18,457 nucleotides of DNA, from positions 1 to 18,457 of the forward strand of contig JAICQE010000079.1 of NCBI GenBank assembly GCA_025938035.1. The letters run 5' to 3'. Numbering within the stretch: position 1 is the stretch's first letter; every line of letters starts with the position of its first letter. Both the position numbers and the translations under genes were made by a program. The notes below the pieces were generated by a model. That model had not been told where the DNA came from. It saw only the letters and a list, made by a program, of their open reading frames with translations, and did no database searches. Positions 1-6,188 of the stretch are shown here, in pieces. The stretch comes from Vicinamibacteria bacterium. GTDB taxonomy: Bacteria; Acidobacteriota; Vicinamibacteria; Vicinamibacterales; UBA2999.

Positions 1-757
1 CTGCCCCAACATCGGCGAGTGCTGGCATCACGGTACGGCGACGTTCATGATTCTCGGAGATGTCTGCACGCGCGCCTGTGCGTATTGCGCCGTCGCTCAC
101 GGACGGCCGAACGAACTCGACACCGCGGAACCGGCGCGCGTGGCCGAAGCGGTGACCCGCATGCGGCTCCAGTACGCCGTCATCACGTCGGTCGACCGTG
201 ATGATCTCGCCGACGGCGGCGCCGCGATTTTCGCCGAGACGATCGGCAGGACGCGAGCACGCGTGCCGGATTGCCGGATCGAAGTCCTCATCCCCGACTT
301 TCAGGGCATCGAATCGTCGCTGCGTACGGTGCTCGACGCGGGCCCTGACGTCCTCAACCACAACATCGAGACGGTTCCGCGGTTGTATCGAATGGCGCGC
401 TCCGGCGGCCGCTACCCGCGGTCGCTCGAGCTGCTCGATCGCTCGCGGCGGCATCGGCCGGACATCGCCACGAAGACCGGAATCATGGTCGGGCTTGGCG
501 AGGAGCACGACGAGATCGTCACCGTCTTCGACGACCTGCTGCGGGTGGGGGTGTCGATCCTGACGATCGGCCAGTACCTGCGGCCCTCGCCCACGCACGC
601 GCGGATGACGCGCTACTATCACCCGGACGAATTCGCCGCGCTCAAGCGCATCGCGCTGGACAAGGGGTTCGTGCACGTCGAGTCGGGTCCGCTGGTGCGC
701 TCGTCGTATCATGCGCACGAGCAGGCCGACGCCTTCCGCGCCAGCCAGATCAGCTGA
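1..757 (+). CDS. lipA: Lipoyl synthase LipA (5' end outside window)
   Basis: Radical-SAM enzyme that inserts two sulfur atoms into protein-bound octanoyl groups to make the lipoyl cofactor of 2-oxoacid dehydrogenases and the glycine cleavage system. The readable frame begins at base 2 with CPNIGEC, two of the auxiliary-cluster cysteines, followed by the family stretch WHHGTATFMILGD and then the radical-SAM CxxxCxxC motif (CTRACAYC) and VAHGRP. Further family hallmarks are the NHNIETVPRLY stretch, KTGIMVGLGE, and the C-terminal RSSYHA motif. About 251 residues are visible; complete LipA proteins are roughly 290-320 residues, so the N-terminus with the first auxiliary cysteine lies upstream. 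An internal ATG at base 47 is not the start, because conserved sequence precedes it. The product is needed by the E2 protein encoded by aceF later in the window. Identity is very secure. Confidence 0.97.
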   Translation, partial: CPNIGECWHHGTATFMILGDVCTRACAYCAVAHGRPNELDTAEPARVAEAVTRMRLQYAVITSVDRDDLADGGAAIFAETIGRTRARVPDCRIEVLIPDFQGIESSLRTVLDAGPDVLNHNIETVPRLYRMARSGGRYPRSLELLDRSRRHRPDIATKTGIMVGLGEEHDEIVTVFDDLLRVGVSILTIGQYLRPSPTHARMTRYYHPDEFAALKRIALDKGFVHVESGPLVRSSYHAHEQADAFRASQIS

Positions 758-809
758 CCGTGCACACGTTCCGGAAACTCGTAGAGGCCGACCTTCAGGT
801 CAGCCTGTC

Positions 810-814
810 AGGAG
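810..814 (+). promoter_or_regulatory. Ribosome binding site for the aldo/keto reductase gene
   Basis: AGGAG six bases before the ATG at 821. It supports that start, which also places a Tat signal at the extreme N-terminus. The 63-base gap from lipA shows no convincing promoter, so read-through from lipA is possible. Confidence 0.7.
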
Positions 815-820
815 CTCGAC

Positions 821-1726
821 ATGACGCCTTCCCGCCGTGATTTTCTAGCGCTGCTGTCGATGCTTCCCCTCACTGCCGCCGCGCCGGCACTCGCACAACA
901 GACGATGCCGGCCCGGCGTATACCGGGATCCGGTGAGATGCTGCCGGTCATCGGCCTCGGGTCGAGCAAGGTCGTCGAGGAGATTGCGAAGAACGGCGAC
1001 GATCCGCTGCGGCAGGTGCTGCGGACGCTCGTGGGACACGGCGGCAAGGTCATCGACACGTGGCCTCGGAACCCGGCCAACGATGCGCGCTTTGGCGCGG
1101 TCATCAACGAGGCGGAATTCAATGGCCGGTTGTTCGTGACGAGCAAGATCGATCGCGCCGGCAAGGACGCGGGCGTCGCGCAGCTCCGCGAGGCGCACAA
1201 GAACTACGGACGGAAGGTGCTCGACCTCGCGCAGATCTTCAGCCTGACCGACCTGGAGACGCACTGGCCGACGCTACGCGAGTGGAAAGACTCCGGAATG
1301 GCGCGCTACATCGGCGTCACCGTCTCGGAGCCGCGGCGGCATGCGGACCTCGAGCGGTTCCTCACACGCGAACGCCCCGACACGACGCAGGTCAACTACT
1401 CGATCACCGAACGCGAAGCGGAGGATCGAATCATTCCGCTGGCCGCCGACCGCGGCGTCGCGGTGATCATCAACCGGCCCTTCATGAACGGCGCCTACTT
1501 CAAGCGCCTCGAGGGTCGTCCGCTCCCGCAATGGGCGGCCGAGATCGGCTGCTCCACCTGGGCGCAGTTTTCGCTCAAGTACATCCTCTCCAACCCGCGC
1601 GTGACCGTCGTGCTGACGGAAACGAGCAACCCCAAGCACATGGCGGAGAACGCGCAGGCCGCGCTCGGCCCGATGCCGGACGAGTCGGTGCGCAAGCGGA
1701 TGCGCGAGTTCATCGCCACGGTGTGA
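821..1726 (+). CDS. Tat-exported aldo/keto reductase-fold protein, atypical active site
   Basis: 301-residue protein. The N-terminus carries a twin-arginine signal (SRRDFL at residues 4-9, then a hydrophobic stretch ending near AQQ at 25-27), so it is probably folded in the cytoplasm and exported. The rest matches the aldo/keto reductase (AKR) barrel: LPVIGLGSS (41-49), KVIDTWPRN (76-84), FVTSKI (105-110), MARYIGVT (160-167), QVNYSI (190-195) and AQFSLKYILSNP (248-259). In AKRs the tetrad is Asp-Tyr-Lys-His. Asp79 and Lys109 are in place, but the expected Tyr region reads PRNPAND and the expected His after the QI motif is Phe140. The protein may therefore not be a normal NADPH carbonyl reductase; cofactor supply outside the cytoplasm would also be a problem. 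The substrate is unknown. It is downstream of lipA on the same strand with no obvious functional link. Confidence 0.85.
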   Translation: MTPSRRDFLALLSMLPLTAAAPALAQQTMPARRIPGSGEMLPVIGLGSSKVVEEIAKNGDDPLRQVLRTLVGHGGKVIDTWPRNPANDARFGAVINEAEFNGRLFVTSKIDRAGKDAGVAQLREAHKNYGRKVLDLAQIFSLTDLETHWPTLREWKDSGMARYIGVTVSEPRRHADLERFLTRERPDTTQVNYSITEREAEDRIIPLAADRGVAVIINRPFMNGAYFKRLEGRPLPQWAAEIGCSTWAQFSLKYILSNPRVTVVLTETSNPKHMAENAQAALGPMPDESVRKRMREFIATV

Positions 1727-1804
1727 GGCCACGGAGGGCGGCGAAGGGAACGGTTTCACAGGAGCAACGAAGGAACGAAGGAAAACGGAGGGTCCATCGC
1801 TGCA

Positions 1805-1821
1805 GGCCGCCTTCGGCGGCC
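1805..1821. repeat. Perfect hairpin GGCCGCC-TTC-GGCGGCC
   Basis: A perfect 7-bp stem with a 3-base TTC loop inside the gap after the aldo/keto reductase gene. No T-run follows on either strand, so it is not a standard intrinsic terminator. It has the same stem-TTC-stem design as hairpins at 15051-15069 and 17771-17797. Confidence 0.6.
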
Positions 1822-1839
1822 AATCGAACGGCTGTAACT

Positions 1840-1875
1840 CTTGGTGGCCTTCGTGATCTTCGTGTCCTTCGTGGT
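1840..1875. repeat. Four 9-bp tandem units of CTTcGTGnn type
   Basis: CTTGGTG, CTTCGTG, CTTCGTG and CTTCGTG begin at 1840, 1849, 1858 and 1867, giving an exact 9-base period with two variable bases per unit. On the minus strand an open frame reads HEGHEDHEGH here, a well-known spurious-protein pattern from this repeat type. It is therefore annotated as DNA repeat, not as protein. Confidence 0.65.
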
Positions 1876-1954
1876 TCAACAAACTCCGTTCGTCACCGTT
1901 GCTCCGTTCCTTCTGTGAAACCGTTTCCTCCGTCCCCTCCGTTGCCTCCCGTGC

Positions 1955-1982
1955 TTGACATGAATCTTACAAAATGTAAGAT
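1955..1982 (+). promoter_or_regulatory. Sigma-70-type promoter of the PadR operon
   Basis: A consensus -35 box TTGACA lies at 1955-1960 and, after a 16-base spacer, a -10 box TAAGAT at 1977-1982 (four of six consensus bases). Transcription would start near 1989, only a few bases before the ATG at 1992. No Shine-Dalgarno sequence precedes that ATG, so the message is probably leaderless or nearly so. Confidence 0.6.
1964..1982. promoter_or_regulatory. Probable PadR operator palindrome
   Basis: ATCTTACA and TGTAAGAT form a perfect inverted repeat with an AAA centre. It spans the promoter spacer and covers the whole -10 box. PadR-family regulators commonly bind A/T-rich palindromes with TACA/TGTA-type half sites and often repress their own operon, so autorepression is the natural reading. 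The binding itself is inferred. Confidence 0.65.
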
Positions 1983-1991
1983 CAGCAACCC

Positions 1992-2303
1992 ATGAGCGAA
2001 ATTCGCCTCCCGTCAATCTCGAGCACGGAGTCGCTCCTGCTCGATTTACTGGAACATCGTGAGCGATTTGGACTCGAACTGGTCGATGCGTCCGGCGGCA
2101 AAGTCAAACGCGGCTCGGTCTATGTGACCCTGGCCCGCATGGAGGCCAAAGGCTTCGTTGAGTCCCGGCAGGAAGACCGCCAGCCGGGTGCCATCGGGCT
2201 GCCGCGCCGGCTGTATCGGGCCACGGCCTACGGGCTGAAGGTACGCGACGCCTACCGGATCCTGCGCGACGCGCTGGCTCTCAAACCGGTGGAGGCGCAA
2301 TGA
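1992..2303 (+). CDS. PadR-family transcriptional regulator
   Basis: A 103-residue winged-helix DNA-binding protein. The order of elements fits PadR: an N-terminal helical start (STESLLLDLLEHRERFGLELVDASGG), the family turn-and-recognition region KRGSVYVTLARMEAKGFVESR, the wing RQPGAIGLPRRLYRATAYG, and a C-terminal helix YRILRDALAL. The short C-terminus makes it a PadR-s1-like, single-domain member. The ATG at 1992 directly follows a promoter with an embedded palindrome, and the stop overlaps the next start (ATGA at 2300-2303). By analogy with other PadR genes next to ABC transporters, it probably represses its own transporter operon and releases in response to a small molecule or envelope stress. 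The ligand is unknown. Confidence 0.88.
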   Translation: MSEIRLPSISSTESLLLDLLEHRERFGLELVDASGGKVKRGSVYVTLARMEAKGFVESRQEDRQPGAIGLPRRLYRATAYGLKVRDAYRILRDALALKPVEAQ

Positions 2304-2746
2304 GCTTCTTCATCGGACGAATCGAGTCGCTGTCATCGCGCTTTCTGACCGAGCGATCGCATGAATTGATCGTCGCCCCGGCGATTGCCGACCTGCAGCA
2401 CGACGCCAACTCGGGCAACCTGGTCTCCGCCGCGCGGGCGCGCGCCTCCGTCCTCGCCGCCTTCGGCGGCGCGCTGTACGACGAGCTGACCGCCGACGCG
2501 AGCCTCCTCAAGATCGCCGCGTTAATCCTCATTCCGGCGTGCTACTACACGTTCTTGATCTACCTGTGCCAGCCGCAGGCGGCGCTGTATGTCGCGGCGA
2601 ATTTCGGCCGTCTGGTCCTGCCCGCGGCGATCGCGCTGCTGTCGATCCCGCCCGTTCTCGTCTGCTGCTGGCCCGAACGAACGCGACGCCGGACGCTGCA
2701 GCCGGACGCCCTTCGACGTTGCTCAGGGCAGACGGCCGATGCCTGA
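2300..2746 (+). CDS. Small membrane protein of the PadR-ABC operon
   Basis: A 148-residue protein of unknown function. The soluble N-terminus (1-65) has an amphipathic, Ala/Arg-rich stretch. Two likely membrane helices follow, around residues 69-90 (LLKIAALILIPACYYTFLIYL) and 103-124 (RLVLPAAIALLSIPPVLVCCW), then a basic tail. The start is supported by GGAGG at 2291-2295, four bases upstream, and by the ATGA overlap with padR. The last 12 or so residues are encoded by a short dispersed repeat (2708-2729), so the natural C-terminus may have been altered by its insertion. The stop overlaps the ATPase start by eight bases. Proteins in this position between PadR and ABC genes may act as accessory transporter subunits, but I recognise no domain. 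Confidence 0.7.
   Translation: MSFFIGRIESLSSRFLTERSHELIVAPAIADLQHDANSGNLVSAARARASVLAAFGGALYDELTADASLLKIAALILIPACYYTFLIYLCQPQAALYVAANFGRLVLPAAIALLSIPPVLVCCWPERTRRRTLQPDALRRCSGQTADA
2708..2729. repeat. Short palindromic repeat (GCCCTTCGAC...GCTCAGGGC) inside coding DNA
   Basis: An imperfect palindrome with GCCCT/AGGGC ends. In frame 3 it reads FDVAQGR and on the minus strand LSNVEGR, two peptides that recur in spurious or interrupted proteins of environmental bacteria because this DNA repeat is dispersed in their genomes. Here it forms the tail of the small membrane protein gene and ends ten bases before the ATPase start codon. Confidence 0.65.
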
Positions 2747-3515
2747 GCTGCGCGCCCGCGGCCTCACCAAACACTTCTCCGGCGTCATCGCCGTCCGGAA
2801 CGTCGACTTCACACTCCGGTCGGGCGAGATCGTCGGCTACCTGGGACCGAACGGATCCGGCAAGACGACCACGCTGCGCATGGTCGCCGGCCTCGTCGAT
2901 CCCTCGTCCGGGCGGGTCGAGTATGACGGCCGCAACGTTCGCGACGATCTGATCGCGTTCCGCCACCAGCTGGGGTACGTTCCCGAGGAGCCGTATCTGT
3001 ATCCGTTCCTCTCCGGGCGTGAGTATCTGGAGCTGATCGGCCGCCTCCGTGAAATCCCGGATCGGCTGCTGACGATGAAGATCGACGGGTTCCTGGAGCT
3101 GTTCGGCCTGACCGGCGCGGCGGATCAGGCCATTGCGTCGTACTCCAAGGGCATGCGGCAGAAGATCGTCATTTCCGCCGCGCTCCTCCACGATCCGGCG
3201 GTCATCCTGTTCGACGAGCCGGAGTCCGGCCTCGACGTCACGACCACGCTCGTCCTCCGGCACCTGATCCGCCTGCTGGCGGAGCGCGGCAAGGCGGTGC
3301 TCTACAGCTCGCACATCCTCGAAGTGGTCGAGCGCGTCTGCTCGAGAGTCATCGTGCTCTACAAGGGCGGCGTCGTCGCGGACGACTCCGTCGAACACCT
3401 GCAGGCGCTGATGTCACGGAGCTCGCTCGAAGGCGTCTTCTCACAGCTGGTGATCAAGGAAGATCCGGCGCGGATCGCCAGCGATCTCGCGGCGGTCGCC
3501 GCGCTCGGCAGCTAG
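2739..3515 (+). CDS. ABC transporter ATP-binding protein
   Basis: A 258-residue nucleotide-binding subunit that powers the membrane partner encoded next. Walker A is GPNGSGKTT at residues 36-44; the Q-loop position reads YVPEEPYLYP with Glu83 in place of the usual Gln, as in many ABC-2-type exporters of this group. The signature motif appears as YSKGMRQK (135-142), Walker B as VILFDEP (155-161) with Glu160 the catalytic base, the D-loop SGLD at 163-166, and the H-loop His at 192 (YSSH). I chose the ATG at 2739 because the conserved domain starts right after it (MPELRARGLTKHF). The open frame extends upstream to 2589, but that part overlaps the previous gene and encodes the FDVAQGR repeat peptide. 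The overlap suggests translational coupling. Substrate unknown. Confidence 0.93.
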   Translation: MPELRARGLTKHFSGVIAVRNVDFTLRSGEIVGYLGPNGSGKTTTLRMVAGLVDPSSGRVEYDGRNVRDDLIAFRHQLGYVPEEPYLYPFLSGREYLELIGRLREIPDRLLTMKIDGFLELFGLTGAADQAIASYSKGMRQKIVISAALLHDPAVILFDEPESGLDVTTTLVLRHLIRLLAERGKAVLYSSHILEVVERVCSRVIVLYKGGVVADDSVEHLQALMSRSSLEGVFSQLVIKEDPARIASDLAAVAALGS

Positions 3516-3521
3516 ACGGCC

Positions 3522-5282
3522 ATGCGGGCGACGAGCATCCACGCGACGCTCACGCGCCACTTCCTCCGCCGCTTTCTCGAAAACGATCTCATCTCGCCGG
3601 AGGCGGACCGGTCGCAGCTGCTGGCCGTCGTCGGCGCCGCCCTGTTCTCGGTCACGCTGCTGATATCGCTGTTCATGTCGTTCGCCTATATCGGGCTGCC
3701 GCGTACGCCGTCCCAGCTCGCCCTGTCGGCGCTGAACGACAGGTACTTCTACATCTCGCTGTCGATGGTCGTGAGCGCGCTGCTCGCCGTCGCGCAGTGG
3801 GATTCGCTCGTGGTCGACGTCCGCGATGCGGCAATCCTGGAACCGCTCCCGGTGCGTCCGATGACCATCAGGCGCGCGAAGCTGGCGGCCGTGGCCATCC
3901 TCGGCGGCGCGGCGGCGCTGATCGTGAACCTGATGCCGGCGCTCGTGTTTCCGTGGCTGCTCGTGTATCACACGCGGCTGTCCGTCACCGCGATGCTGGC
4001 ACTGATGGCCATCCACGCGATCGTGACCATTGCCGCCGGGGCAATCGCCTACGTGACGATCATCGCCCTCCGCGAGACGCTGGCCGCGGTGCTGCGGCCT
4101 CGAACGCTGGCCGCTGTGTCTCCGCTCGTCCAGGGTTCACTGATCGTGGCGCTGGGGAGCGCGCTCCTCCTGATCCCGCCCTCGTCCGATCGCATCGCGC
4201 AGCGCGTGCTCAGCGACGCACACGTGTGGTCACCCCCGATGTGGTTCCTGGGGGCGTACGAAGTGATGGCCGGCGACATCGTGCGGCACGCGCCGAGATC
4301 GCCGGCGCTGAGTCCGCGGGCGCTCGCCGCTGAACCGTCCGCCGGACAGGCGTACGACCGCAGAAAGCCGCAGTTCGATGCATTGGCCCGCCGGGCCGCG
4401 ACGGCGTCCTGGCTCGTGATTCTGGTCGCCGCGGCCGCGTATTCATGGAATGCCCGGCGATTCCCCTCCGCCGGGCTGGTGCAGTCGCGACGCCGGGCGC
4501 GCTGGCACGCGGGACGGCGGCTGGTGCAGATGCTGATCGCCCGCGGTCAGACGATCCGCGCCGGCTTCTTTTTCACGCTCGCTGCCGTCTGGCGCAGCAA
4601 CCTCCATCGCCTGACGCTCGCCTGCGCGGGAGCGGCCGGCGTCGCCGCAGCAGTCGTCACGCTCTCAGGCCTCGACCTGGAGGGTGTATCGGGTGCGCGC
4701 GACGTTCCGACCGGAGTGTTTGCCATTCAGCCGATGTTCTACGGCGCGCTGCTGGTGGCGTTCAGGCATGGCATCCGTGTGCCTGCCGAATTGCGGGCAA
4801 ACTGGGCCTTCCAGCTCGCGTGGCGCGATCGCGGGCGCCCGTTCCTCGCCGGCGTGAGACGCGCCGCGCTTGCCGGAATCGTGATTCCCGCCCTGCTCGT
4901 CGTGCTGCCGCTCTTCGCGTACCTGCTCGGACTTCCGCTGGCGCTCGCTCACGCCGCCCTCGGGCTTGCCGGCGCCGCCGTCGTCCTCGAGGTGCTGCTG
5001 TTCTCGTACGAGAAGGTGCCCTTCACGTGCACGTATGTGCCCAGCGAAAACCTCAAGGCCTTTGGCATCCCGTATGTCGTCGCTTTCTTAACCGGCGCAT
5101 CGATATTCGCGGGGATGGAGCGTGCCGCGCTGCAGGACCCGTTGGCCTGGCTGCGCCTGGTCGGCCTCCTCGTCCTGATCACCGGCGGGCTTCGTGTGGC
5201 CTCGTTGCGGCGCACGAGCGGGCCACCAGTGGATTTCGACGAAGCTCCTACAACAACACAGCGACTGGGGCTGCACACATGA
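3522..5282 (+). CDS. Large ABC transporter permease
   Basis: A 586-residue polytopic membrane protein, six bases after the ATPase gene. Hydrophobic segments are visible near residues 33-55, 75-92, 120-148, 155-182 and 202-217. A soluble polar loop follows (about 245-295), then further helices near 298-310, 365-385, 400-415, 450-475, 480-500 and 520-580. The MRATSIHATLTRHFLRRF start has positive residues expected on the cytoplasmic side. Size and layout match the large ABC-2-like permeases of acidobacterial PadR-ABC operons; I cannot name a substrate. It has no FtsX/MacB-like architecture or lipoprotein-release motif that I recognise. The stop overlaps the next start (ATGA at 5279-5282), so the first TIGR03435 protein is probably translated from the same message. 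Confidence 0.85.
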   Translation: MRATSIHATLTRHFLRRFLENDLISPEADRSQLLAVVGAALFSVTLLISLFMSFAYIGLPRTPSQLALSALNDRYFYISLSMVVSALLAVAQWDSLVVDVRDAAILEPLPVRPMTIRRAKLAAVAILGGAAALIVNLMPALVFPWLLVYHTRLSVTAMLALMAIHAIVTIAAGAIAYVTIIALRETLAAVLRPRTLAAVSPLVQGSLIVALGSALLLIPPSSDRIAQRVLSDAHVWSPPMWFLGAYEVMAGDIVRHAPRSPALSPRALAAEPSAGQAYDRRKPQFDALARRAATASWLVILVAAAAYSWNARRFPSAGLVQSRRRARWHAGRRLVQMLIARGQTIRAGFFFTLAAVWRSNLHRLTLACAGAAGVAAAVVTLSGLDLEGVSGARDVPTGVFAIQPMFYGALLVAFRHGIRVPAELRANWAFQLAWRDRGRPFLAGVRRAALAGIVIPALLVVLPLFAYLLGLPLALAHAALGLAGAAVVLEVLLFSYEKVPFTCTYVPSENLKAFGIPYVVAFLTGASIFAGMERAALQDPLAWLRLVGLLVLITGGLRVASLRRTSGPPVDFDEAPTTTQRLGLHT

Positions 5283-6187
5283 AGCGAATTGGTAGTGGAG
5301 TGACGGGATTCCTCGTCGTGCTTGCCTCATTCGCCGGTGCTCAGGCGCCATCCACCCCGACGTTCGAGGTCGCGTCGGTCAGGGCGAATCGATCGGGCGC
5401 GCCGCTGCAGATACTGCCGACGCTGCAGCCCGGCGGACGTGTATTCGCGATCAACCTGCCGTTGCGTGAGTTCGTTCAGGCCGCGTACGGGCTGCGGGAC
5501 AACCAGCTGCTTCTCGCGTCGCCGCTGGCCGAAGCGCGGTTCGATCTCGAGGCACGGGCGGGCGGCGGCGCCACGCCCGAACAGGCGGCGGCAATGTTGC
5601 GCGCGCTGCTCATCGAGCGCTTCGGCCTGAAGACGCACGGTGAAACGCGCCAGCTTCCGGTGTACACGCTCGAGCGGGTCAACGCCGCCCGTCTTGGCAC
5701 GCACATCAAGCCGTCAGGGCCCGAGTGCGCACCGCTGACGATTCCGAACGGGCCCGCAGCGCCGCCACCACCGCCACCCCCGCCGCCGTCGATGGCAGGC
5801 TCGCGGCTGGGTCCGCGGGAAGACGGCGCGAGCTGCCCGTCGATGTTCTTTCCCGGCACCTGGTCGATGCGATCGATGAGCATGCGAGCCTTCGTTCTTG
5901 CTCTCGAACGTCTCGTCCGCCGCGCCGTCGTGGATGGGACGGGATTGACGGGAGAATTCGACCTCGATCTCACGTATACGCCGGAGAGCTTCGAGGTCCC
6001 ATTCGCCGGAAATGTCCTCGGCGGGGCAGTCGGCGGCCCCGAGGGGTTCGGGCCTGGAGCGCCACAGCGCATCGGGCCATCCGTGTTCACCGCCCTGCGC
6101 GATCAGTTAGGCCTGCGGCTTGAAGCGGGCCGGGCGCCCGTGGACGTTCTCGTCGTCGACGACGTGCGCCAGCCCAAGGAGAACTGA
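5279..6187 (+). CDS. TIGR03435 family exported protein, copy 1
   Basis: A 302-residue protein with an N-terminal signal sequence (MKRIGSGVTGFLVVLASFAGAQA). The body shows the TIGR03435 pattern in order: FEVASVRANR (29-38), GGRVFAINLPLREFVQAAYGL, RFDLEARA, TPEQAAAMLRALLIERFGLKTHGETRQLPVYTL, IKPSGPEC, a run of nine prolines, MRAFVLALERLVRRAVVDGTGLTGEFDLDLTYTPE, and the C-terminal FTALRDQLGLRLEAGRAPVDVLVVDDV. The family is abundant and paralogous in Acidobacteriota and has no established function. The ATG at 5279 sits in an ATGA overlap with the permease stop, indicating translational coupling to the transporter. The protein probably acts in the periplasm or at the outer face of the membrane. 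Family assignment is secure, role unknown. Confidence 0.9.
   Translation: MKRIGSGVTGFLVVLASFAGAQAPSTPTFEVASVRANRSGAPLQILPTLQPGGRVFAINLPLREFVQAAYGLRDNQLLLASPLAEARFDLEARAGGGATPEQAAAMLRALLIERFGLKTHGETRQLPVYTLERVNAARLGTHIKPSGPECAPLTIPNGPAAPPPPPPPPPSMAGSRLGPREDGASCPSMFFPGTWSMRSMSMRAFVLALERLVRRAVVDGTGLTGEFDLDLTYTPESFEVPFAGNVLGGAVGGPEGFGPGAPQRIGPSVFTALRDQLGLRLEAGRAPVDVLVVDDVRQPKEN
6176..6181 (+). promoter_or_regulatory. Ribosome binding site fixing the GTG start at 6189
   Basis: AAGGAG lies inside the last codons of TIGR03435 copy 1, seven bases before GTG at 6189. This decides the start of copy 2, whose reading frame stays open far upstream but without signal-peptide character. Confidence 0.75.
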
Positions 6188-6188
6188 C

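Larger units (their letters stand above)
1729..1935. repeat. Imperfect long inverted repeat in the 1727-1991 gap
   Basis: The gap begins with a purine-rich segment (about 1729-1790) and ends with a pyrimidine-rich segment (about 1883-1948) that are imperfect reverse complements. The best-matching core is AACGGTTTCACAG at 1749-1761 against CTGTGAAACCGTT at 1913-1925, a perfect 13-bp pair. Flanking blocks of GGAGG/CCTCC and GAACGAAGG/CCGTTCC type also match with mismatches. Between the arms are a small perfect hairpin and a 9-bp tandem repeat, listed separately. No credible coding frame runs through it. Similar non-coding repeats recur in many environmental genomes, from general knowledge; copy number here is not testable from one window. 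Confidence 0.6.

Noticed and set aside
47..757. ATG at 47 as the lipA start
   Set aside because: Conserved LipA sequence with essential cysteines (CPNIGEC) lies in frame upstream, so the gene simply enters from outside the window.
1840..1875. Tandem repeats considered as a CRISPR array
   Set aside because: Nine-base period with two variable bases and no spacers of CRISPR length; no cas genes in the window.
1274..1882. Minus-strand open frame starting MLNHEGHEDHEGHQE
   Set aside because: The N-terminus is the translation of the 9-bp tandem DNA repeat and the rest is antisense to the aldo/keto reductase gene; no conserved domain or ribosome binding site.
2589..2738. Upstream extension of the ABC ATPase reading frame
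   Set aside because: The extra part overlaps the membrane protein gene and encodes the FDVAQGR repeat peptide; ATPase homology starts at the ATG at 2739.
2529..3398. Minus-strand open frame containing LSNVEGR
   Set aside because: Antisense to the ABC ATPase; the peptide is the other-strand reading of a dispersed DNA repeat.
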